Shown: positions 17,264 to 26,300 of the stretch, one piece after another | How the letters are laid out: each line of letters opens with the position of its first letter | How positions within the stretch are numbered: position 1 is the first letter of the stretch | Notes under the pieces: generated by a model | Databases searched by the model: none | Seen by the model: the letters and a program-made list of their open reading frames with translations, nothing else | What the model was told of the DNA's origin: nothing | Translations under genes and position numbers: made by a program | From: a virus | Direction: 5' to 3' (one strand) | Length of the DNA: 58,387 bases | IMG/VR virus record: IMGVR_UViG_3300008122_000003 | Span: 1-58,387 of that record

Positions 17264-18310
17264 ATGGCAGGTCTTTTCCCGACTTATCAACTGCTGGAAG
17301 TGCAGCGCAAATTCAAGCGACTGCCCAGCTTCTGGCTGAAGTTTTTCACCCGTCAGGTGAACTTCGAAGAAGAAATGATCGCGTTCGACAAGGTGTCCGT
17401 TAACTACGCTCGCCTTGCGCCGTTCGTTGCGCCGACCGCGCAGGGCCGTGTCCTGAAACATGAAGGCTACAACCGTAAGGCATTCAAGCCAGCTTACGTT
17501 AAGCCGAAGGATGTCGTTGACCCGAACATGATCCTGCCGGTGCAACCGGGCGAGATCCCGGCCATGGGCAAACTGTCTTTGGCCCAGCGTCGCAACGCGG
17601 TGATCACCTATCTGCTGCAGCAGCAACGTGCCATGCACGAAAACCGCTGGGAGTGGATGGCGGCCCAAGCGGCGATCTACGGCTACGTGGATGTGTCCGG
17701 AGAAGACTACCCGACCCATCGTGTCGACTTCGGTCGTGACGCCGCGCTGACCATCACCGCTAACTGGAAAGACGCTGGTGCCAAGCCACTGGATGACATC
17801 TACGCCGCTCGCCGTATCGCGAACGACAAGTCCATGTCTGGTGCGACCATCACCCAGATCGTGTTCGGCGGAACCGCCTGGGCGGACTTCTACGCGAAAG
17901 AGAAGGACCGCCTCAAAGACCTGATGGACAAGACCCAGGTCAACGGCAACACCGGCGTGACCAAGCTGTGGGATGGGTTCGAAGGCGTTGAGTACATGGG
18001 CCGTGTCTCCGGTTACACGGGCGGCGGTCTCATCGAGCTGTGGGTAGACACCCGCAAGTACACCGATGAAGCGGGCCAGATGCAGTATCTGATGCCGCAG
18101 AACGGTTGCGTGGGTATCTCGGAAGCCATCCAGGGCGTCCGTTGCTTCGGCGCGATCCTGGACAAAGGCGCCGGCTACCAAGCCCTGCCGTTCTTCCCGA
18201 AAAACTGGGAAAACGAAGACCCGAGTGTGGAGTACCTGATGTCCCAAGGTGCACCGCTGATGGTCCCGGCCGACCCCAACGCATCCTTCCTGATCAAGAC
18301 CAGTACCTGA
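17264..18310 (+). CDS. major capsid protein, gpE family
   Basis: A 348-residue protein of the lambda gpE family (lambda gpE is 341). Family features are the N-terminal FPTYQLLEVQRKF, the segment VLKHEGYNRKAFKPAYVKPK, and the C-terminal acidic-aromatic region NWENEDPSVEYLMSQGAPLMVP. Forms the T=7-type shell. AGGAG precedes the start. A strong terminator follows directly, fitting its need for high expression relative to downstream tail genes. Confidence 0.96.
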   Translation: MAGLFPTYQLLEVQRKFKRLPSFWLKFFTRQVNFEEEMIAFDKVSVNYARLAPFVAPTAQGRVLKHEGYNRKAFKPAYVKPKDVVDPNMILPVQPGEIPAMGKLSLAQRRNAVITYLLQQQRAMHENRWEWMAAQAAIYGYVDVSGEDYPTHRVDFGRDAALTITANWKDAGAKPLDDIYAARRIANDKSMSGATITQIVFGGTAWADFYAKEKDRLKDLMDKTQVNGNTGVTKLWDGFEGVEYMGRVSGYTGGGLIELWVDTRKYTDEAGQMQYLMPQNGCVGISEAIQGVRCFGAILDKGAGYQALPFFPKNWENEDPSVEYLMSQGAPLMVPADPNASFLIKTST

Positions 18311-18329
18311 TCGGCGAGCTAACCAGAGT

Positions 18330-18354
18330 GGCCCGGGTAACCGGGCCCCCTTTA
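18330..18354 (+). terminator. terminator after the major capsid gene
   Basis: GGCCCGG-GTAA-CCGGGCC with a short CCCTTT run. The stem is strong but the T tract is poor, so partial termination is likely; downstream head-tail genes need fewer transcripts. Confidence 0.65.
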
Positions 18355-18376
18355 TCGGATAAGAGAGGACCGCCAC

Positions 18377-18652
18377 ATGGCAGATGTAATCCGTAAGGCC
18401 CTGCAGACCATCATCCTGTATCGCGATGGTTCGCAGAAAGTCGTAGAGCCGGGTGAAGTGATCACCCTGACCGACAAAGAATTCCAAGAGCTGCGTCAAA
18501 TTAACCCGGAGTGCATGGGTAAACTGGACGAAGCTGAAATTGCACTGATGGAAAAACAGGAAGCCGCGCAGTCGGCTCCGGATGCCGAAGAGCCTGCACC
18601 GTCTCCGGCCAAGAAAGGTGCCAATAAGGCGCCGGTCGACGAAGACCTGTAA
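18377..18652 (+). CDS. small protein after capsid, possible FI-like
   Basis: A 91-residue protein in the slot of lambda FI. Residues 1-55 are a compact beta/helix region; residues 60-91 are disordered, Ala/Pro/Glu-rich and end in VDEDL. Lambda FI helps terminase find proheads, but the similarity here is only of place and acidic tail. GAGAGGA lies ahead of the start. Function uncertain. Confidence 0.7.
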   Translation: MADVIRKALQTIILYRDGSQKVVEPGEVITLTDKEFQELRQINPECMGKLDEAEIALMEKQEAAQSAPDAEEPAPSPAKKGANKAPVDEDL

Positions 18653-18653
18653 C

Positions 18654-19007
18654 ATGGCAACATTGGCTGAAATCAAGGCCAGAGCACGAAAGGCCGTTCA
18701 CGCGGCCTTTTCTGTATCTGCAGGTCACAGGTCTTACGGGTCCGACATCCATACCACCATTCAAGTGCGCTGGCACAACAAGCTGGTGCTGCAAGGTAAC
18801 GGCACGTCTGACGGTTACGCCGACGTGATCGAAGGCATCGACCGCATGGTGTTCGACATCGATGAACTGGCGGACAAAGGCATCGCGCTTGAACGGGGGG
18901 ACACGATCACCATGGGCCCTGAGTACCACGGCGCGGTGCTCGTGCTCGAAGAGATGGAACCGATGACAGGCCCGGTCGAGCAGAAGTGGTGGGTGGCTCG
19001 CAAATGA
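18654..19007 (+). CDS. head-tail attachment protein, FII-like
   Basis: A 117-residue protein in the lambda FII position. It begins two bases after the previous stop without a clear ribosome site, so it probably depends on coupling. The sequence is beta-rich (HTTIQVRWHNKLVLQG, HGAVLVLEEMEP) as expected for the FII-type tail-attachment fold, which adds to the base of filled heads and forms the tail docking site. Confidence 0.75.
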   Translation: MATLAEIKARARKAVHAAFSVSAGHRSYGSDIHTTIQVRWHNKLVLQGNGTSDGYADVIEGIDRMVFDIDELADKGIALERGDTITMGPEYHGAVLVLEEMEPMTGPVEQKWWVARK

Positions 19008-19618
19008 TCCGCATCAGCAACAAGGGTCTCAGCGACTTGGAGCGGTTCTTTAAGCGTGTCCCCGAGGCGGCCACTATGGCGGCCCGCATGGCCATCAACG
19101 ACACGGCCACCCGGCAGGGCATGACGCTGATCCGCAAAGAGATGATGGAAGATGTCGCGTTCCCGCGAGGCTATCTTGCCGGTGACCGTTTGAAAGTGGT
19201 AAAGCGGGCCACCAACGCCGATCTCGAGGCCGTCATCCTCGGCCGTAAACGGGCCACCAGCTTAGCGCGATTCGCCACAGGGCCCACCGTGTTAAACGGC
19301 AAGGGCGGCGTGCAGGTCCGAGTCAAGAACGGCCGCACCACCTACATGAAAAACGCATTCCTGGTCAGGCTACGCAAAGGCGCATCTTTGGACGAGGACA
19401 ACTACAACGTCGGCTTGGCCCTTGTCCTCCGACCCGGCGAGCGGGTGAATAAACGGACGGCCCACACATCCTGGCTGGCAGAAGGCCGGGTGGCGCTGCT
19501 CTACGGCCCGTCGGTCGATCAGGTGTTCGGCGGGGTGACCGACCAAGTTGCCGAGCCTATCGGCGATATGGTAACAACGGAATTCTTCAGACAATTTGCG
19601 AGGTTGACAGGTGGCTGA
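19004..19618 (+). CDS. minor tail protein Z-like
   Basis: A 204-residue protein resembling the gpZ family by place, size and pattern: an N-terminal helix (LSDLERFFKRVPEAATMAARMAINDTA) followed by RKEMMEDVAFPRGYLAGDRLKV. gpZ is required to connect tails to heads correctly. The start lies four bases inside the preceding gene's end (ATGA). The short reading frame that begins at 18986 has a poorer site, so 19004 was chosen. Confidence 0.8.
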   Translation: MIRISNKGLSDLERFFKRVPEAATMAARMAINDTATRQGMTLIRKEMMEDVAFPRGYLAGDRLKVVKRATNADLEAVILGRKRATSLARFATGPTVLNGKGGVQVRVKNGRTTYMKNAFLVRLRKGASLDEDNYNVGLALVLRPGERVNKRTAHTSWLAEGRVALLYGPSVDQVFGGVTDQVAEPIGDMVTTEFFRQFARLTGG

Positions 19619-20132
19619 CCACATTAAATTGCAAGTCCTCAAGGCGCTGACGGCGCACTTGGAGGGGATCACCCGCGCCAACGGCTACCAGCACGACCTG
19701 GGCGGCAAGGTGTTCCGAGGCCGTGCGGTATTTGGTGCGAACGAGCAAGTGCCCATGATCAATATATTGGAGACCCCGTCGCCGCTTGACGGGTTCTTCG
19801 CAGATGAACAGAAGACCCTGCGCAAGGACACGTGGGTTCTGCTGCTGCAAGGCTGGGCAGAGGATGACGCTCGCAACCCGACAGACCCTGTTTACCCGCT
19901 TCTGGCGGATGTTCAGCGGCGATTGTCTGATATAGTATCTCTCGACGAAGGTTCGAACCGGCCACGCTGGCCTGGCGTCTACATGCTGAAAGGCTTGATC
20001 TCCGACATGGATATCGGCCAGGACGCGGTAAGGCCAGCCCAAGAGGGTGTGTCGGCCAAGGCTTTCTTTTATATGCCGATCAGGGTCACCCTGCCGGTCA
20101 ACCTTATCGATCCGACTGAAAAGGTGGAATAA
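19611..20132 (+). CDS. tail terminator, gpU-like
   Basis: A 173-residue protein starting at a GTG that overlaps the previous gene, preceded by GAGG. In lambda-type genomes this slot holds gpU, the ring that stops tail-tube growth and joins tail to head. The N-terminal helix LQVLKALTAHLEGI and the following strand-rich region with VPMINILET and DTWVLLLQGWAEDD fit the tail-terminator fold. Assigned mainly from order and size. Confidence 0.75.
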   Translation: MADHIKLQVLKALTAHLEGITRANGYQHDLGGKVFRGRAVFGANEQVPMINILETPSPLDGFFADEQKTLRKDTWVLLLQGWAEDDARNPTDPVYPLLADVQRRLSDIVSLDEGSNRPRWPGVYMLKGLISDMDIGQDAVRPAQEGVSAKAFFYMPIRVTLPVNLIDPTEKVE

Positions 20133-20134
20133 CG

Positions 20135-21274
20135 ATGGCGAATGAAACCCAGAAATACACGCTCGGCCGCGGCGAGGTGTTCTTCAACAAATTCAAACCC
20201 GGCACCAACATCGGCGAGGGTGAGCGTTATCTGGGCAATACCCCGGAATACTCGCTGACCAACGACGTCGAGACCCTGGACCACTTCAACTCCGATCGCG
20301 GTCTGCGCGAGAAGGATGAATCGGTCTTGCTGGAGATCTCCAGTTCAGGCTCGATGACTTGCGACAACATCTCCGGCGACAACGTGGCGTTGTTCTTCCT
20401 GGGCAACCTGCTGACCAAGTCCTCTACCTCTGTAACCGCGCAGAAAGAGGTTTTCACCAGCTGGAAGCGCGGCTACACCATGCAGCTCGGCACCACTGAC
20501 ACCACGCCTACCGGTGTGCGCAAAGTGTCGAACGTCAAGGTGGGCAAGGCCGCAAGCAATGCCACCATCGACATGTCCAGTGACATCAACAGCATGTCTG
20601 GCGTCACGGTGATCGATGCAGCTGGCAACTACGAAGTGGACACCGAACTGGGCCGCCTATACCTGGAGCCGACCTCCGCCGAGATCAACGGCGACATCAA
20701 GCTGGTGGTCCAGTTCGACGTGGCCGCGCAGTCCCGTCAGATGGTGGTGTCGTCCAACGACGTGGTTCAGGGCAGCCTGCGCTTCGTGGCGCACAACGCC
20801 AAGGGCGAGAACAAGGACTACTTCTTCCCGAAGGTCACCCTGTCACCGGACGGCGACTACAACCTGAAGGGCGACGACTGGCAGTCCATGGGCTTCACCT
20901 TCGAAGCGCTGAAACTGCCAGGCCGCGAGCGTGTCTACATCGACATCCGTGCGGTGGATGAGTCAGGCGGCAACCCGGCTGATCTGCGCTATGTGTCAGT
21001 GGCCCCGGCCAAGCTGACAGGCGCTGCTAACACGCCGATCGCTTTCACCGTGACCGTCCGCGATGGCAACAACAACACCGTTCCTGGCCAGACGGTGACC
21101 ATGACGGCCAGTGGCAGCGGTGTGTTGTCTGAACCGTCCGAGAACACCGGCTTCGACGGCAGCTTCACGGCCACGGTCAACAAGACCACCGCTGGCGCAG
21201 TCGCAGTCACCGCCACCGTGCAGTCTGCTGCCGGACCGGTCTCGGCCACCAGCGCCAACATCACCTTCAGCTGA
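20135..21274 (+). CDS. major tail tube protein with C-terminal Ig-like domain
   Basis: A 379-residue tube protein. Residues 1-285 form the tube domain (GRGEVFFNKF, PEYSLTNDVETLDHF, SLRFVAHNAKGENKDYFFPK). Residues about 288-379 are a Big-type Ig-like domain (YVSVAPAKLTGAANTPIAFT, TVPGQTVTMTASGSG), exposed on the tail surface in lambda gpV and thought to aid weak attachment to cell-surface sugars. It is the last gene before an inserted cassette; a strong terminator follows 22 bases later. Confidence 0.92.
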   Translation: MANETQKYTLGRGEVFFNKFKPGTNIGEGERYLGNTPEYSLTNDVETLDHFNSDRGLREKDESVLLEISSSGSMTCDNISGDNVALFFLGNLLTKSSTSVTAQKEVFTSWKRGYTMQLGTTDTTPTGVRKVSNVKVGKAASNATIDMSSDINSMSGVTVIDAAGNYEVDTELGRLYLEPTSAEINGDIKLVVQFDVAAQSRQMVVSSNDVVQGSLRFVAHNAKGENKDYFFPKVTLSPDGDYNLKGDDWQSMGFTFEALKLPGRERVYIDIRAVDESGGNPADLRYVSVAPAKLTGAANTPIAFTVTVRDGNNNTVPGQTVTMTASGSGVLSEPSENTGFDGSFTATVNKTTAGAVAVTATVQSAAGPVSATSANITFS

Positions 21275-21296
21275 TCCAGTTGAACGGTTTAACAAG

Positions 21297-21321
21297 AAGC
21301 GCCTTCGGGCGCTTTTTATTT
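21297..21321 (+). terminator. terminator, first copy of a 25-bp duplication
   Basis: AAGCGCC-TTCG-GGCGCTT followed by TTT. All 25 bases recur exactly at 22563-22587. The two copies bound the regulator-methyltransferase cassette, so one may mark the insertion and duplicated target. Confidence 0.92.
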
Positions 21322-21375
21322 GCCCGCGATAAGGGGTTGGGTTAAAGTAGACCGAAACCAACCTGAGAGGTCTAC
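21320..21375 (+). promoter_or_regulatory. cassette promoter with operator palindrome
   Basis: TTGCCC at 21320-21325, 17 bp, TAAAGT at 21343-21348 form a plausible sigma70 promoter. A perfect inverted repeat GTAGACC (21347-21353) / GGTCTAC (21369-21375) starts at the -10 and covers the ribosome site (GAGAGG) of the ribbon-helix-helix gene. The arrangement fits autorepression, since RHH proteins bind such palindromes as dimer pairs. Confidence 0.6.
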
Positions 21376-21376
21376 G

Positions 21377-21529
21377 ATGAAGAAAGAGAAGAAACAACAG
21401 CGATCACTGAGTCTGCCGCCAGCATTGAAGTCGGAGGTGGAAGCATTGGCGGAGAAAGAAGGGCGCAGCTTCAACCAGATGGTGGAGCGTCTGCTGAAGA
21501 AAGCCCTGTCACAAGGGGGCGAGGTGTGA
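21377..21529 (+). CDS. Arc-like ribbon-helix-helix regulator
   Basis: A 50-residue protein with the Arc/MetJ ribbon-helix-helix pattern: beta strand QRSLSLPPAL, helix A KSEVEALAEKEG, turn RSFNQ, helix B MVERLLKKAL. Such proteins dimerise, lay a two-stranded sheet into the DNA major groove and usually repress their own operon. The palindrome at 21347-21375 is its likely operator. The stop overlaps the GTG start of the methyltransferase (GTGTGA), so both are made from one message and the regulator probably holds methyltransferase levels in check. Confidence 0.85.
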   Translation: MKKEKKQQRSLSLPPALKSEVEALAEKEGRSFNQMVERLLKKALSQGGEV

Positions 21530-22563
21530 ACGAGTACAAATTGTACCTTGGAAACTGCCTCGACCACTTGGAGTTCATGCCTGATAACTCTGTAGACAGC
21601 ATCGTGACGGACCCGCCTTATGGCCTGTCTTTCATGGGCAAGAAGTGGGACTACGATGTGCCATCCGTGGAAATCTGGGCCGAATGCCTGCGCGCCCTGA
21701 AACCCGGGGGACACCTGCTGTCATTTGCGGGCACCCGCACCCAGCATCGGATGGCAATCAACATCGAAGACGCTGGGTTCGAGATCCGCGATATGATCGC
21801 TTGGGTCTACGGATCGGGGTTCCCGAAGTCACATAACCTGAAGGATGACTGGGAAGGCTGGGGCACTGCCCTGAAACCGGCACTTGAACCAATCACCGTC
21901 GCCCGCAAGCCATTCAAAGGGACGATTGCAGCCAACGTACAAGCGCATGGCACAGGCGGTCTGAATATCGACGGATGCCGGGTCGGCGACGAGGTGGTTT
22001 CCACGCATTCCAGAGGAGCAAACGGGGCTTTCCCAAAAAGACCAGGGGAAACCTCGGCAGAAGAAAGCGGGCGCAAGCAAGATCAGCGCGAAGGCTTGGA
22101 CCACTCTGAACGCAACGGCCGCTGGCCCGCCAACCTGATCCACGACGGCAGCGACGAGGTGGTAGCGCTGTTCCCCGAGTCAAGCGTAACGGGGAAGCGA
22201 AGTGCAAAAAGCCAAAGCGCCAAGGTCAACGGGACGAATTGGCTTACGGGCAACCACGAATCAACCGAGTACACAGATCAAGGCAGTGCGGCCCGCTTCT
22301 TCTACTGTGCGAAGGCGAGCAAAAAGGATAGGGGAGAAGGTAACAACCATCCTACCGTGAAGCCAACCGAACTGATGGCCTACCTGTGCCGGCTGGTCAC
22401 GCCGCCAGGCGGCATAGTGCTTGACCCGTTCATGGGGAGCGGCAGCACCGGAAAGGCCGCCTTGAGGGAAGGGTTCGGTTTCATAGGAATGGAGATGGAC
22501 CCGGACTACTTTGAAATCGCCAAGACTCGAATAAAACACGAAGCAAACAAGAACACACGGTAA
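21526..22563 (+). CDS. DNA methyltransferase (amino-methylating, DPPY type)
   Basis: A 345-residue DNA methyltransferase of the N6-adenine/N4-cytosine group. Motif IV is DPPYGLSF at residues 29-36 and the AdoMet-binding motif I comes late, as DPFMGSGSTGKAAL near 303-316, giving the beta-class order (catalytic motif first). NHPTVKPTELMAYL lies before it, as usual. The long central region (about 120-260) is probably the target-recognition part. No cognate restriction enzyme is nearby, so it is likely an orphan enzyme protecting phage DNA or altering gene expression. GTG start inside the regulator's stop. Confidence 0.93.
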   Translation: MNEYKLYLGNCLDHLEFMPDNSVDSIVTDPPYGLSFMGKKWDYDVPSVEIWAECLRALKPGGHLLSFAGTRTQHRMAINIEDAGFEIRDMIAWVYGSGFPKSHNLKDDWEGWGTALKPALEPITVARKPFKGTIAANVQAHGTGGLNIDGCRVGDEVVSTHSRGANGAFPKRPGETSAEESGRKQDQREGLDHSERNGRWPANLIHDGSDEVVALFPESSVTGKRSAKSQSAKVNGTNWLTGNHESTEYTDQGSAARFFYCAKASKKDRGEGNNHPTVKPTELMAYLCRLVTPPGGIVLDPFMGSGSTGKAALREGFGFIGMEMDPDYFEIAKTRIKHEANKNTR

Positions 22564-22587
22564 AGCGCCTTCGGGCGCTTTTTATTT
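22563..22587 (+). terminator. terminator, second copy of the 25-bp duplication
   Basis: Identical to 21297-21321 (GCGCC-TTCG-GGCGC stem and T run). Its first base is the last base of the methyltransferase stop codon. It closes the cassette. Confidence 0.92.
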
Positions 22588-22637
22588 TTGCGGCCCACCG
22601 TGTCCATCGTGTTAAATTAGGCGGACAACCTAAAGGA
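22588..22637 (+). promoter_or_regulatory. possible promoter for the second tail gene block
   Basis: TTGCGG at 22588-22593 and TTAAAT at 22612-22617 (18-bp spacer) follow the cassette terminator. A short inverted repeat TTAGG-N7-CCTAA (22617-22633) runs up to the ribosome site (AAAGGAG). Downstream tail genes would otherwise depend on read-through of two terminators. Weak match to consensus. Confidence 0.35.
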
Positions 22638-22644
22638 GCCCAAC

Positions 22645-23079
22645 ATGGCACTCGCAGACTTCACCCCAGACAAAGTAACCGTCCCTCTCGGCAAGAACGC
22701 ATCGGTCGATGTGCGCGGCCTCGGCATCCAAGACTTAAGCCAGCTGATGCACGTGCATCTTGACGACCTCGCAGGTCTGATCGACATCTACGAAAAGAGC
22801 GGCGGCAACTTCACCGAAGCGGGCCTGCTGCAGTTCGTGCTGCGCCTTGTGACGGACGCCCCCGGCCTCGTGGCCCACGCTATCGCCCTTGCGGCCGATG
22901 AGCCCGAGCTGGTGGACAAGGCGGCATCCCTGCCGATCCCGGTGCAGCTGAAACTGGTTCAAACCATTGGCACCCTGACATTCGAGGACTTCGGCGGGGC
23001 AAAAAAGACGATGGCGATGTTCGAAAACCTGCTGGCGAGCGCCGCCCTGATGAGCCGACCGGCAGCCGCGAACGTGTGA
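22645..23079 (+). CDS. tail assembly chaperone, gpG-like
   Basis: A 144-residue protein directly before the tape-measure region, where lambda-type phages place gpG. These chaperones coat the tape measure during tail assembly and are absent from the virion. The segment GLGIQDLSQLMHVHLDDL and following helices fit the family. At codons 119-121 (GCA AAA AAG) lies the heptamer A AAA AAG, at which a fraction of ribosomes should shift back one base and make the longer GT-type product. AAAGGAG precedes the start. Confidence 0.85.
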   Translation: MALADFTPDKVTVPLGKNASVDVRGLGIQDLSQLMHVHLDDLAGLIDIYEKSGGNFTEAGLLQFVLRLVTDAPGLVAHAIALAADEPELVDKAASLPIPVQLKLVQTIGTLTFEDFGGAKKTMAMFENLLASAALMSRPAAANV

Positions 23080-23318
23080 TCGCCCAGTACCACAGCTTGC
23101 GCAGCGAGGTCAGCCTGCTCTTGTCAACCGGACATCTTGCAGCACGGCAGTACCCCGTAGGCATGGTGTGGGGTGAGGCGGCCATTGTTCGCAAACGGGT
23201 TAACCATCAACTGGCGACCGAGGCGATCCTGATGCAGGCGGTTGTCGGCAGTGCGCTGAACCCGAAAGAGGGAGGCAAGGCCTTCCAGAAAATGATTAAG
23301 GAGATGACAAGTGGCTGA
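22645..23318 (+). CDS. G-T frameshift fusion (224 residues)
   Basis: The -1 frame entered at 23007, after slippage on A AAA AAG (23001-23007), is open until the stop at 23316-23318. The fusion has the first 121 residues of the G-like protein plus 103 residues starting DDGDVRKPAGERRPDEPTGS and continuing through the downstream T-like segment (GVSEV-like helical region with QYHSLRSEVSLLLSTGHLAA). Lambda makes gpG and gpGT in just this way, and the ratio between them is critical. A GTG at 23076 could also start the T part alone (80 residues), but the heptamer makes the fusion the better model. Confidence 0.85.
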
Positions 23319-26300
23319 CCAGTCCAAAGACGTTGAGCTACGGATCAGGGCGCGGGATTACTCGCAGAAGACCCTGGGCCAGCTGACCAAGATCGTCGGC
23401 ACTCTGACCGATGTGATGAATGAACAGCAGGCCGCAGCCGAGCGAGGGGAGGGGTCGAACAAAGACCTCGCCGCAACCTACCAACGTCTTGAAGACGCCG
23501 GCAAACAGCTGCTCCGCCTGGACGCCCTGACCAAGCTATTCGAGCGCCAAAGCAAGGCGGTTGAAGATGCGGCCAAGGCCACCGAGGATGCCAAGAATAA
23601 ACAGGCAGCCTTGGCCGAGGAGCTGTCGAAGGTCGAGAACGTCACCAAGAAACAGCAGAAGTCCCTGGAGACCGCCACCAAGCAGTCAGAGCGGGCATCC
23701 AAGGCAGAGGAGACACGTCGCACCACACTCGCCCGCACTGCGGATGAGATGAAGCGCTACGGCATCGATACGGCCACCGCCGCGCAGGCCCAGGGTCAGT
23801 TCAGCAGCATGGTCGGGCAGGTAAACGCCGCGCTCGAACGCCAGAGCAAGGCGATGGACACCCTGCCCGCTTCATCTCGCACCGCCAAGATGCAACAGGA
23901 GACCAATGCCCAGCTGGCGGCCCAGCAGGAAGCAACCGCCAAGATGGTGGTCGACTCCCGCAAGAAAGCTGCCGCTGAAAAAGAGGCGGCGGATAAGGTA
24001 GTGCAGGCGCTGCAGCGTCAGGCCGATCAAGCGGTAGCCACCGCCCGTGGATACCAGAGCCTCGGCCGCGTAGTCGTGAAGACCACGGATGACCAAAGCC
24101 GGTACGCACAAGCCCTTCAGCAGATCATCTCCCCTGCAGCAGCCGCACGGTCAACCCTGTCCGGCGTCGAGAAGCAAGTCGCTGACTTGAGCGCCGAGGT
24201 CACCAAGGGCGGAAAGAATCTCAAGGATGGCGCGGCCAAACTCAAAGAGCTGGGCGCCGCACAGACGGCCCTGATGTCCATGGGCAAAGGCATCGACGCC
24301 TACCGGCAGCAGATCGCTGTAGTACGCGAATCACGTGCTACATACGTCGCCGCACGGGAAGAGGTGAAGAACCTAGCCGCCCAGATGAAAGCGGCCGGCA
24401 CCGACGCCGGTGAACTGGGGGCCAAGCTCAACGCTGCGCAGCAGAACATGAAGACTGCTGCGATCGGCATGCGCAATGCGACACAGGCCGCCCGCGACAG
24501 CCGCGACGCGCTCAAACAGGCAGGCATCAACACCAGTCAGCTCTCAGCCGCGCAGGAGCGCCTGACGGCAACAGCCAATCGCACCGTGTCATCCGCCCAG
24601 CAGGTGTCCGCCGCACTGCGACAACAGCAGCAAGCAGGCCAGGGCGCCACCTCAATGTTCAAGAGCCTGAGCGATAGCGGCCGGGAGTCCCTGTCCGTTT
24701 ACCAACGTCTGCGAGGAGAAGTGTTGGCCCTGGCCACTGCCTATGTCGGGGTGCAAGGCACAATCAACCAAGCGGCAGGGGCGATCGACGCATACAAGCT
24801 GCGCCAACAGGCCCTGCTCAAGATCAGCGCAGTGGTCGGCGACAGCGCCGAGGCGCAGAACGAGCAGTGGGAGTACATGGTCGGCCTCGCCAACAAGCTG
24901 GGGATCGAGCTGGATGTGGTGGCCACCAGCTATACGAAATTCGCGGTAGCGGCCAATGCGGTCGGCATCGGCATGCAGGAGACCCGCTACATCTACGAGT
25001 CGATCGCCAAGGCGGGCCGCGTGTTCGCCCTCAGTTCCGATGACATGAACGGCGTGTTCAAAGCCCTTGAGCAGATGCTGTCGAAGGGTCAGGTCTACGC
25101 AGAAGAACTGCGAGGCCAGCTCGGCGAACGTCTGCCGGGTGCAGTGGCGCTGTTCGCCAAGGGCATGGGCATGTCAGTCCAAGAGCTGACCAAGGCGCTC
25201 GAACTCGGCACCGTGCGGGCAGAAGACGTCATCAACTTCGCCCGTGAGAACGCCAAAGAGGTCGATGCCCTTGTAGAGAAAGCCTCCGGATCCGTGCAAG
25301 CGGCGGAAGCGCGGCTTAAATCTGCCATGATCCTGTTCAAGCTGGCCATCGCGGACTCGGGGTTCATCGAGCACTACGCGGCCATGCTGGAGCGCCTGAC
25401 CCAATTCCTGAACAGCGCGGAGGGCCAATTAGCCGCAGCCAAGCTGGGAGAGGCATTCAGTCATGCGGCCGACGCGGTGGTCTACTTGGCGGAGAACCTT
25501 GAGACCGTCAAAGAGGTAATCATTGCAATTGGTCTGCTGAAGTTCGGGCAGATGCTGGTGGGAATGGCCGTCAATGTCACCGCAGCCGTTGGCAAAGTGA
25601 AGCTGCTGTCCATGGCAGCAATCGAACTTGAGGCATCCCTCTTGGCCGCAGGCACGGCGACCGGCGTTCTCCGTGCAGGCCTCCTGCGCTTGATCCCGAT
25701 CCTCGGCCTGGTGCTCGCATCGTGGGAAATTGGCGAGTGGGCCTACGAGACCTCTGAGACCGTGCGCACCGTGCTAGATACAGTCGGCCTGTATCTGAAA
25801 GGGGCCATCGAGCTGCTCGGCACGATCATCGCGACTATCCCGGAGGGCCTGAAAGACGCCGCTCGCGGGGCCAAGCATGTCTTCAAGAGCATGTTCGAAG
25901 ACCAGGGTGAGTTCGTCAGCAACACGGCGAAACTGTGGGACGACCTGGCGAAGTCTTGGGCCGACGCACAGGAGAAGATGGACAAGAAACACGCCGACTC
26001 CACGAAATACCGGATGGACTTGGTCAACACCGAGTTCACGGGTTGGATGAACAAGATCGACGAGCTCAACCGCAAGCAACTGTCACCGTCCGGTGATCAG
26101 GGCGGTTTCGCAGGTATGTTCGGCGAGAAGCCCGAGGCTCCGTCTCTCAAGCGTCCGGGCTTCCAATACACGGAAGACCCAGGCGGCGGCAGCACAGCGG
26201 CCTCACGCGAAGTGGCGAAGCTGACCAAAGAATACGAAAAGCTAGACAAAGCGGCAGACAAAGCCGCCAAATCGGCCCGCGAGGCCTTGGTGCGCAAAGA

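Noticed and set aside
17240-18676. 478-residue open frame on the minus strand across the major capsid gene
   Set aside because: Antisense shadow of a GC-rich gene. It covers a well-identified capsid protein and has no ribosome site or protein-like pattern. The same holds for the long antisense frames at 1778-2665, 8869-9648, 11789-12790 and 46536-47474.
23076-23318. T-like segment as a separate GTG-started gene
   Set aside because: A GTG overlap exists, but the open -1 frame from a perfect slippery heptamer makes the fusion the better explanation; separate initiation cannot be excluded.
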